Origin: Rhodoferax sp. OV413 | GTDB lineage: Bacteria > Pseudomonadota > Gammaproteobacteria > Burkholderiales > Burkholderiaceae_C | DNA length: 10,041 nt | NCBI GenBank assembly: GCA_945861195.1 | Contig: CAMATS010000056.1 | Coordinates: 1 to 10,041, forward strand | Direction of reading: 5' to 3' | Part shown: positions 1 through 5,303 of the stretch, piece by piece | Layout: the number at the start of each line of letters is the position of its first letter | How positions within the stretch are numbered: position 1 is the first letter of the stretch | Notes under the pieces: generated by a model | Told to the model about the DNA's origin: nothing | Database searches by the model: none | Seen by the model: only the letters and a program-made list of their open reading frames with translations | Position numbers and translations under genes: made by a program

Positions 1-938
1 CACCGCTTGCGCCTTTTGCGCAGCCCACCGCTTGGCCAACCCGGCCTATCAGCCTGATCGTACCTTGGCCCATCGGCGGGGGTACCGACTTGACCTTTCG
101 CATCTTGGCGGACGAGGCGGGAGAGCGGCTCGGTCAACCCGTGAACATCATCAACCGACCAGGAGCGGCCGGCACGCTGGTCGCGCCGCTGCTAAAAATG
201 GCCGCGCCGGACGGATACACCATCGGCCAATTACCGATCACGGTATTCCGGTATGCATTGATGTATTCAGTCGCCTGGGATCCGATTGCAGATCTCACGC
301 CGATATTGCAAATTTCTGGCACCACCTTTGGCTTGTTGGTGCCAAGCAGCAGTCCCTGGAACACCCTGGAAGACATGCTCCGTTGGGCGCGCTCCCGCCC
401 GAACGAGCTGCTCATGGGATCGACCGGCATTGGCACGACGGCCCACCTGGCGATGGAAGAAATCATGCAGGACCGGCGCATCAGCTATACCCACATTCCG
501 TACAAAGGCACCACCGACCAAATGCTGGCGCTGGTGAATGGCACTCTGATGGCGGGGGTTAATTCAACCGGGTTCGCACCCTGGGTAGACCAGGGCAAGT
601 TGCGCTTGCTCGCCATTTTTAGTGCGCAGCGCAGCGCTAAATGGCCCGATGTTCCGACCCTGCGTGAACTGGGCTTCAAGCAGGCAATTTACACCTCCCC
701 CTGGGGCTTGGCCGCGCCCAGCGGTACCGACCGCAACATCATTCAAACACTGCACGGGGTATTCCGGCAGGCCACCCATAGCGCGCGACACATTGCCGAG
801 CTGGCGCGTTACGATCAAGAAGTTGCCTACCTGGATACCACCGCCTACCGACAAGCGATTGCGCTGACGGTACAGCATGAAAAAGAAATGCTCACCCGCA
901 TGAACCTTTTAGGCGACCGACAAAAACCCCAGACCTGA
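1..938 (+). CDS. Bug/TctC-family periplasmic tricarboxylate-type solute-binding protein, 5'-truncated
   Basis: The open frame starts at base 3 and runs to the TGA at 936-938, giving 311 visible residues. The start codon and most of the signal peptide lie outside the window; the tail of an Ala-rich leader is still visible (residues PLAPFAQPTA). The Bug/TctC fold is recognised from the N-terminal block VPWPIGGGTD, then GQPVNIINRPGAAG and APDGYTIG, the central GSTGIGTTAHL and HIPYKGT segments, and a late WPDVPTLRELG block. These proteins bind carboxylated or other small organic acids in the periplasm and usually number in the dozens in Burkholderiales genomes, many without a matching TctAB transporter; none is visible here. 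The ligand cannot be read from the sequence. The gene lies 153 bases before the next one, and nothing ties it functionally to the sulfur genes. Confidence 0.88.
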   Translation, partial: PLAPFAQPTAWPTRPISLIVPWPIGGGTDLTFRILADEAGERLGQPVNIINRPGAAGTLVAPLLKMAAPDGYTIGQLPITVFRYALMYSVAWDPIADLTPILQISGTTFGLLVPSSSPWNTLEDMLRWARSRPNELLMGSTGIGTTAHLAMEEIMQDRRISYTHIPYKGTTDQMLALVNGTLMAGVNSTGFAPWVDQGKLRLLAIFSAQRSAKWPDVPTLRELGFKQAIYTSPWGLAAPSGTDRNIIQTLHGVFRQATHSARHIAELARYDQEVAYLDTTAYRQAIALTVQHEKEMLTRMNLLGDRQKPQT

Positions 939-1091
939 GCATGACAATCCTCGCTGCGATCGGTCAAGCCGCGCCTGTTTTGGCAACCCACAGCATCAGC
1001 AAGTCTCGCAACAGCGGGCTAGCCTTGAGCAGACATTTCTGGACTATTGCAAGGCCATAGCGTCGGTGCCTGGTGGGCCTAAACTTCACCC

Positions 1092-1751
1092 ATGAGAACG
1101 CCCGTAAAAATTCCGCCCGGCGTCAGCCCGCAAGCAGCGGCGCTGCTGGTGCGGGCCTACGCACTGCAAACTGATGACGAGTCGCGCGCCCTGTACCGCG
1201 ACTGGGCTGAAACCTACGACAACACCATGCTGCAGGGCCTGAACTACCAGTCGCCCGCCCTGGTGGCCGGCTTGCTGGCCCAACATCTGCCAGACCGGCA
1301 GGCTCAAATACTCGACATTGGCTGTGGCACTGGGCTGGGTGGTCAGGCGCTGGCCGGGCACGGTTTTCAGTGCATCGATGGCCTGGATGTGTCGCCCGAG
1401 ATGATGCAGGTCGCAGGCCGGCGCGGCGTCTACCGGCAATTTTTAACGGCCGACCTCAACGCCCCGTTGCCCTTGGCCGACGCCAGCCAGGACGCCATGA
1501 GTTGCTGCGGCACGTTTACCCATGGTCATGTTGATGCGAAGTGCCTGGACGAGCTGTTTCGGGTTTTACGCCCAGGCGCACCGTTTGCTTTTACCGTCAA
1601 ACTCGAAGTCTGGGAGTCGCTGGGCTTCAAGGACAAACTCGCCGCTCTGCAGCACCAGGGTCAGATCAGCGAGAGCGCTTTTCGCCTCGACCGGCACTAC
1701 AGCACATCGGCAGCGCCGGACGGTGTTTTCTGTGTCTACCGGCGTGCCTGA
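1092..1751 (+). CDS. METTL27-like class I SAM-dependent methyltransferase
   Basis: This 219-residue soluble protein has no signal peptide. A Rossmann-type SAM-binding domain is clear: motif I ILDIGCGTG at residues 73-81, the acidic residue after strand 2 in GLDVSPEMM (Asp99), a motif-II-like segment around 130-139, FTHGHVD near 142-148, and LFRVLRPGAP near 155-164, typical of Methyltransf_11/25 proteins. The N-terminal LYRDWAETYDNTM and the GVYRQFLTADLN block match the WBSCR27/METTL27 group, whose substrates are mostly unknown. It lacks the cysteine arrangement expected of ArsM arsenite methyltransferases. The ATG is the first start after an in-frame TAA at 1080, and no strong ribosome-binding site precedes it. 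The arsR gene starts 22 bases downstream, so the two may be co-transcribed. A role in sulfide or thiol methylation would be speculation. Confidence 0.82.
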   Translation: MRTPVKIPPGVSPQAAALLVRAYALQTDDESRALYRDWAETYDNTMLQGLNYQSPALVAGLLAQHLPDRQAQILDIGCGTGLGGQALAGHGFQCIDGLDVSPEMMQVAGRRGVYRQFLTADLNAPLPLADASQDAMSCCGTFTHGHVDAKCLDELFRVLRPGAPFAFTVKLEVWESLGFKDKLAALQHQGQISESAFRLDRHYSTSAAPDGVFCVYRRA

Positions 1752-1773
1752 AGCCCGCTGTTAGGATTCAAAC

Positions 1774-2133
1774 ATGACGAAACAGGCCCCCTCAGCAGCC
1801 CGACCCAGCGCTAAAACCAGGGGTGTCACACCCTCTTTTTCAGAGTCTGACCAGGTCTTTGAAACCGCTGCAGAGGTGTTCCGGGTGATGTCGGCACCGA
1901 TGCGCCTGAAGATCATCAGCAGCCTGTGCGATGGCGAAAAAAATGTGGGTGAATTGCTGGCAGAAATCAACACCACCCAACCCAATATGTCGCAGCACCT
2001 CAACACCTTGTACAGGTCCCAGGTGTTGGGCAAGCGGCGCGACGGTGTGCAAATTTACTACCGCATCGTGAATGAACGCGTCGTCAGCCTCTGCCGGGCG
2101 GTGTGCACGCAAATCGCTATTGAATCAGCCTGA
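1774..2133 (+). CDS. ArsR/SmtB-family transcriptional regulator, probable Sox regulator
   Basis: This 119-residue protein has a winged helix-turn-helix. The segment FRVMSAPMRLKIISSL (36-51) is the usual ArsR helix 1-2 region, VGELLAEINTTQPNMSQHL (58-76) holds the recognition helix, and RRDGVQIYYRI (88-98) is the beta wing. The ELCVCDL metal motif of ArsR/SmtB is absent. Cysteines are at 52, 107 and 111. ArsR-type repressors (SoxR, BigR, SqrR, YgaV) control sox or sulfide genes in other bacteria by dithiol chemistry, so repression of the downstream operons relieved by sulfur compounds is the likely job; this rests on position and family. The first dithiol cysteine of YgaV/BigR appears to be a Ser here. 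A ribosome-binding site AGGA at 1763-1766 supports the start. The N-terminal 25 residues look disordered. Confidence 0.85.
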   Translation: MTKQAPSAARPSAKTRGVTPSFSESDQVFETAAEVFRVMSAPMRLKIISSLCDGEKNVGELLAEINTTQPNMSQHLNTLYRSQVLGKRRDGVQIYYRIVNERVVSLCRAVCTQIAIESA

Positions 2134-2149
2134 GGCCGGGCACTCGGCC
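2134..2149 (+). terminator. Weak hairpin just after the arsR stop, possible terminator
   Basis: GGCCG at 2134-2138 pairs with CGGCC at 2145-2149 and may extend by a G-T pair, leaving a short loop. The nearest T run (2161-2164) is 11 bases further on, which is poor for an intrinsic terminator. It could separate arsR from the promoter that follows, but the call is weak. Confidence 0.25.
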
Positions 2150-2157
2150 CAGGCTTC

Positions 2158-2169
2158 GGGTTTTCACTA
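2158..2169 (-). promoter_or_regulatory. Shared 12-base upstream element, copy 1
   Basis: The bases GGGTTTTCACTA read here are the exact reverse complement of TAGTGAAAACCC at 5197-5208, upstream of soxC. The element is centred about 59 bases before the predicted transcription start of the fcc operon, a normal place for an activator site. The binding factor is unknown. Two identical 12-mers confined to the two regulatory gaps of one locus suggest a common regulator, but this is inference. Confidence 0.45.
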
Positions 2170-2187
2170 GGTTACGCGCACCATTTT

Positions 2188-2216
2188 TAGACAAATAATC
2201 GCGAAATTAATATAAG
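2188..2216 (+). promoter_or_regulatory. Predicted sigma70-type promoter of the fccAB operon
   Basis: The -35 box TAGACA (2188-2193) matches TTGACA at 5 of 6 bases. After a 17-base spacer, the -10 box TATAAG (2211-2216) matches TATAAT at 5 of 6. Transcription would start near 2222-2224, leaving a leader of about 50 bases. The region is markedly more AT-rich than its surroundings. The ATG at 2223 would lie at the transcription start itself, which favours the later start at 2274 for the first gene. Confidence 0.55.
2196..2209. promoter_or_regulatory. Candidate ArsR operator in the fcc promoter spacer
   Basis: TAAT at 2196-2199 and ATTA at 2206-2209 form a short dyad, TAAT-N6-ATTA, inside the spacer between the -35 and -10 boxes. 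AT-rich dyads of this kind are typical ArsR-family targets, and binding here would block the promoter. The arms are only 4 bases and could arise by chance in AT-rich DNA. Confidence 0.22.
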
Positions 2217-2273
2217 CAATCAGTGATAAATCTGCTTCGCCGGCCTGGCGAGCTTCAAACAGGAGACACTTTT

Positions 2274-2582
2274 ATGAGCTCAACCACACGCTTGCTCGCC
2301 GTTGCTGCGGTACTTTGGGGTGCCCAGAGCTGCTGGGCTCAAGCCAATGCGCTGCAGGTTCGCAGTTGGGCGGCCGGCTGTGCCAACTGCCACGGCACAC
2401 TGGGCGTGGCAGTTGGCAGTTCGGCATCGCTGGCCGGCGCACCCAAGGAAGACATGGCCAAGAAGTTGCTGGACTACAAGGCTGGCACCCGGCCGGCGAC
2501 GGTGATGCACCAGATTGCCAAAGGTTACTCGGACGAGCAGCTCCAGCAGCTGGCGGACTATTTTTCGGCATTGAAAAAATAA
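2274..2582 (+). CDS. fccA: Monoheme cytochrome c subunit of flavocytochrome c sulfide dehydrogenase
   Basis: This is a 102-residue precursor with a Sec signal peptide (hydrophobic LLAVAAVLWGAQSCWAQA, cleavage probably after the last Ala). The single heme-binding motif CANCH is at residues 36-40 (His40 proximal ligand), and Met78 in PATVMHQIAKGYSD is the likely sixth ligand. The C-terminal GYSDEQLQQLADYF segment matches the cytochrome partner of FccB. It should accept electrons from the flavoprotein encoded 18 bases downstream. It resembles the monoheme FccA of green sulfur bacteria more than the diheme FccA or SoxE forms. The frame opens at an ATG at 2223, but the start at 2274 has AGGAG at 2261-2265 with 8-base spacing and begins directly with the signal peptide, so it is preferred. 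Confidence 0.88.
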   Translation: MSSTTRLLAVAAVLWGAQSCWAQANALQVRSWAAGCANCHGTLGVAVGSSASLAGAPKEDMAKKLLDYKAGTRPATVMHQIAKGYSDEQLQQLADYFSALKK

Positions 2583-2600
2583 ACCCTACAGGAGCGCACC

Positions 2601-3875
2601 ATGCAACGTCGTCAACTCTTACAGACTGCATCGATGGGGGCTGCCCTGGGCGCCCTGGGGCTGCCCGGAAAAGCCATCGGCCAGAGCGGGCCAAAAGTGG
2701 TGGTGGTGGGGGGCGGCTATGGCGGCGCTACAGCCGCCAAGTATGTGCGGATGTGGTCAGACTATCAAATCAATGTGACCCTGGTTGAGCCCAACCCTGA
2801 GTTTGTATCCTGCCCCATCTCCAACCTGGTGCTTGGTGGCAGCAAGACGATGGCCGACATCACCTCACCCTATGACAATTTATCCAAACGGCACGGTGTG
2901 AACCTGTTGCGTGACCTGGTCACCAGCATAGACCCCGACCGGCGCATCGTTAAACTGGCCAGCGGCGGCGAGCTGCCTTATGATCGCCTGATCCTCTCCC
3001 CGGGGGTCGACATGATGATGGATGCCTTGCCCGGCATGGCCAGGGCGGGTGCGCAAGACACGGTGCTGCACGCCTGGAAAGCCGGTGCGCAAACCCTCGC
3101 CCTGCGACGGCAACTCGAGGCCATGCCCGATGGCGGTGTTTATGCTTTGACGGTTCCACTGGCGCCCTACCGCTGCCCCCCCGGCCCCTATGAGCGGGCT
3201 TGCCAAGTGGCCCACTATTTCCGCCAGGCCAAGCCTCGCAGCAAGGTGCTGGTGCTGGACGCCAACGACGATGTCACTTCTAAAGGGCCACTCTTCAAGA
3301 AGGCATGGGCCGAGCGCTACCAGGGCATCGTGGAGTACCGCCCCAAACACAGCCTCGTCGATGTCGACGCGCTCACCAACACCCTGAAATTCGAATTCAG
3401 TGACGACGTGAAGGCCACGGTCCTCAATGTCCTGCCGGCCATGCGGGCAGGCGATATTGCCGTCAAGACCGGTTTGGCCACAGCCAACAAGCGCTGGTGC
3501 GAGGTTGATTTTTTGACCCATGAGTCGAAGGTTGCCAAAAATATCCACGTGCTGGGCGACGCGGTCCTGGCGGCACCAGCGATGCCAAAGTCTGGCCATA
3601 TGGCCAATCAGCACGGCAAGACCTGTGCGGCCGCGGTGGTAGCACTGCTGAGCGGCCAGGCACCCAACAGCCTGCCGATCTACAACAACACCTGCTACAG
3701 CTTTGTCAGCGACAAAGAGGTCGTTCACGTCGCCAGCGTGCACCGGTATGACGCAGTTCAGAAAACCATGCTCACGGTGCCAGGCGCTGGTGGGGTGTCG
3801 AGCGCGGCCAATGAACTCGAGGGCATTTACGCCATGGCCTGGGCGCAAAATATCTGGGCCGATACCCTGGCCTGA
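2601..3875 (+). CDS. fccB: Flavocytochrome c sulfide dehydrogenase, FAD subunit (SoxF-like)
   Basis: This 424-residue periplasmic flavoprotein oxidises sulfide to sulfane sulfur or polysulfide and passes electrons to the cytochrome subunit. A Tat signal is visible (RRQLLQ at 3-8 followed by a Gly/Ala-rich hydrophobic stretch). The FAD-binding Rossmann motif VVVVGGGYGG spans residues 33-42. Cys71 in EFVSCPISN corresponds to the cysteine that carries 8-alpha-S-linked FAD in Allochromatium FccB. The redox-active pair is present: Cys192 in YRCPPGPYE and Cys365 in NTCYS. A second FAD motif, HVLGDAV, lies near residue 315. All key cysteines are retained and the length is normal. A ribosome-binding site AGGAG lies at 2590-2594. 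Tat export of the folded flavoprotein together with its partner cytochrome is usual for this family. Confidence 0.95.
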   Translation: MQRRQLLQTASMGAALGALGLPGKAIGQSGPKVVVVGGGYGGATAAKYVRMWSDYQINVTLVEPNPEFVSCPISNLVLGGSKTMADITSPYDNLSKRHGVNLLRDLVTSIDPDRRIVKLASGGELPYDRLILSPGVDMMMDALPGMARAGAQDTVLHAWKAGAQTLALRRQLEAMPDGGVYALTVPLAPYRCPPGPYERACQVAHYFRQAKPRSKVLVLDANDDVTSKGPLFKKAWAERYQGIVEYRPKHSLVDVDALTNTLKFEFSDDVKATVLNVLPAMRAGDIAVKTGLATANKRWCEVDFLTHESKVAKNIHVLGDAVLAAPAMPKSGHMANQHGKTCAAAVVALLSGQAPNSLPIYNNTCYSFVSDKEVVHVASVHRYDAVQKTMLTVPGAGGVSSAANELEGIYAMAWAQNIWADTLA

Positions 3876-3902
3876 GCGCAGACCGCCAACACACAACCGG
3901 CC

Positions 3903-4844
3903 ATGAGCACCGTTTGGGCCTGGGCCATGGCCGCGGCCATCAGTACGGCAGCTACGGCTTGGGCCCAAACTGCGCCGAGCCTAGGCCTGATACAGGTTTC
4001 GCCCTCGGTCTGGTATGTTCAAGGCCTCTCCGCCTTGGGCACACCCGGCAACCAGAACTTTATCTCCAACGCGGCCGTGATCGTCACCGGCCAAGGGGTG
4101 GTGGTGGTCGATGCCCTCGGCTCACCTGCCTTGGCACAAGGTCTGGCCGAGGAAATACGCCTCATCACACTGCAGCCCATCAGCCATGTGATCGTGACCC
4201 ACTACCACGCCGACCATATTTATGGGTTGCAAACCTTCAAAGCGCTGGGGGCCCGAATATGGGCGCACCAAGGCGCTCGAGACTACCTGCGCTCAGACAC
4301 CGCTGAGCTACGCCTGAGGGCCTCGCGAGAGCAACTCGCGCCGTGGATCAACGCCGACACCCGCCTGGTGGAAGCCGATGAGTGGCTCGGCGATGAGCGC
4401 GAACTGTGGTTGGGTGGCGTGCAGATCGTGATCAAGCCGATGGGGCCGGCTCACACACCCGAGGACTTGGTGGTTTACCTGCCGCAAGAGAGCGTGCTGA
4501 TCGCGGGTGACCTGGTGTTTCGCGCCCGGATTCCCTTTGTTGGCCAAGCCGACAGTCGGCAGTGGATTGGCTCGCTGGAGCGCCTGCTTGCGCTGGAGAG
4601 TCGAGTCATCGTGCCGGGCCATGGGCCAGTGTCGACCTCAGCCCGGGAAGACATGCAAATGACCCGAGATTACTTGGTGCATCTGCGTGCCACCATGGGC
4701 GCGGCGGCCAAAAACCTTGACCCCTTCGATGCCGCTTACGAGGCCGCCGACTGGAGCCGTTTTGAGTCGCTGCCGCTGTTTCGCGTGGCCAACCGCATGA
4801 ACGCCTACAACACCTACTTACTCATGGAGCAAGACAAGCCGTGA
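3903..4844 (+). CDS. Periplasmic metallo-beta-lactamase-fold hydrolase, SoxH-like
   Basis: This 313-residue MBL-fold protein has a complete metal-binding set: HYHADH at residues 100-105 (His100, His102, Asp104, His105), then His184 in GPAHTPED, Asp203 in IAGDLVF and His240 in VPGHGP. This matches SoxH and the related quinoprotein-relay hydrolases of sulfur-oxidising or alcohol-oxidising loci; their substrates are not established, though a thioester- or persulfide-type substrate is plausible. The N-terminus is a hydrophobic Ala/Trp-rich segment ending AWAQ, consistent with export, but it has no Lys or Arg. The ATG at 3903 has no good ribosome-binding site and lies 27 bases after the fccB stop in the same frame, so translation may depend on fccB. 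An ATG at 3927 is an alternative start. The stop overlaps the next gene by 4 bases. Confidence 0.85.
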   Translation: MSTVWAWAMAAAISTAATAWAQTAPSLGLIQVSPSVWYVQGLSALGTPGNQNFISNAAVIVTGQGVVVVDALGSPALAQGLAEEIRLITLQPISHVIVTHYHADHIYGLQTFKALGARIWAHQGARDYLRSDTAELRLRASREQLAPWINADTRLVEADEWLGDERELWLGGVQIVIKPMGPAHTPEDLVVYLPQESVLIAGDLVFRARIPFVGQADSRQWIGSLERLLALESRVIVPGHGPVSTSAREDMQMTRDYLVHLRATMGAAAKNLDPFDAAYEAADWSRFESLPLFRVANRMNAYNTYLLMEQDKP

Positions 4845-5176
4845 AACGCTTGCTTGCCCTGCTGCTGCTTGCAGCCTTGCACGGGGCCGTGCCGGCCTTG
4901 GCCCAAGACGCCAAGATTTTTGACGGCGCCGACATCGGGCTGGGCGAAGAGTTGATCGCCACGCATCAGTGTGCAGCATGCCATCAGAAAAAAGTCGGTG
5001 GCGACGGCAGTGCCATTTACCGGCCCAAGGGACGCATCAGCACGGCCGGTATGTTGCGGGGGATGGTCGAGCAGTGCAACACCGAACTCGGCTTGCGCCT
5101 TTTCCCGGATGAAGTCACAGCGATTGCCGCAGCGCTCAACCGCAGCCACTACAAATTCCCGGGCGGCATCAGGTGA
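4841..5176 (+). CDS. Small exported monoheme cytochrome c with one additional cysteine
   Basis: This is a 111-residue precursor. Residues 1-21 form a Sec signal peptide (MKRLLALLLLAALHG, cleavage probably at ALA/QD). The heme motif CAACH is at residues 44-48 and the mature protein is only about 90 residues. Apart from the heme cysteines there is a single Cys79, in VEQCNTELGL. Met70 and Met75 are possible sixth ligands, as is Cys79. The C-terminal LFPDEVTAIAAALN helix resembles other small cytochromes. The GTG start overlaps the upstream TGA (GTGA, 4841-4844), and a GGAG at 4826-4829 lies inside the hydrolase gene, so the two are translationally coupled and probably work together. I do not recognise it as a named Sox subunit. 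A role as electron acceptor or redox partner of the hydrolase or of FccAB is inference. Confidence 0.8.
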   Translation: MKRLLALLLLAALHGAVPALAQDAKIFDGADIGLGEELIATHQCAACHQKKVGGDGSAIYRPKGRISTAGMLRGMVEQCNTELGLRLFPDEVTAIAAALNRSHYKFPGGIR

Positions 5177-5196
5177 ATCTGTGCAGGTTCCCTAAT

Positions 5197-5222
5197 TAGT
5201 GAAAACCCCTAGTGCAAAAACC
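5197..5222 (+). promoter_or_regulatory. Shared upstream element, copy 2, with a degenerate tandem copy
   Basis: TAGTGAAAACCC at 5197-5208 is the exact reverse complement of 2158-2169. The block TAGTGAAAACCCC (5197-5209) is followed at once by TAGTGCAAAAACC (5210-5222), identical at 10 of 13 positions, giving a 13-base direct repeat. An 8-base palindrome CTAATTAG (5192-5199) overlaps its left edge. The position, about 40-50 bases before a predicted transcription start, suits an activator site touching the -35 region. The binding protein is unknown. Confidence 0.45.
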
Positions 5223-5234
5223 AAGAAAGTCTTT

Positions 5235-5240
5235 TATATT
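5235..5240 (+). promoter_or_regulatory. Candidate -10 box of a soxC promoter
   Basis: TATATT matches the sigma70 -10 consensus at 5 of 6 bases. At the right spacing upstream (5212-5217) there is only GTGCAA, a poor -35 box that lies inside the repeat element, which would fit an activator-dependent promoter. A weaker alternative -10, GATATT, is at 5251-5256. The 127-base AT-rich gap and the switch of gene group support a promoter here, but the exact boxes are uncertain. Confidence 0.35.
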
Positions 5241-5303
5241 CGTACATGCTGATATTACGACTTAACACACCTCAACACCGCAGCCCCTGCAAAGGAATCT
5301 AGT

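Noticed and set aside
941..1060. 39-codon ORF starting at an ATG in the gap between the binding-protein gene and the methyltransferase gene
   Set aside because: It has no ribosome-binding site, no recognisable motif, and a length easily reached by chance at this GC content. The 153-base gap shows no convincing terminator or RNA gene either.
1092..1751. Arsenite methyltransferase (ArsM) next to an ArsR gene, making an arsenic-resistance unit
   Set aside because: The expected conserved cysteines and C-terminal ArsM domain are absent, the sequence fits the METTL27-like group better, and no arsC, arsB or acr3 gene is nearby.
2223..2273. Upstream ATG start for the fccA cytochrome
   Set aside because: It would fall at the predicted transcription start, lacks a ribosome-binding site, and would put a 17-residue polar extension before the signal peptide.
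2880..3968. Long minus-strand open frame (362 codons) opposite fccB
   Set aside because: It is a shadow of the GC-rich fccB codons. The + strand frame has complete FccB motifs and a ribosome-binding site, while the minus-strand translation is rich in Gly/His/Arg and resembles no family.
5236..5256. ATATT direct repeat in the soxC promoter as an ArsR operator
   Set aside because: It is a direct rather than inverted repeat of only five bases in AT-rich DNA. No convincing dyad of the ArsR type was found in this gap.
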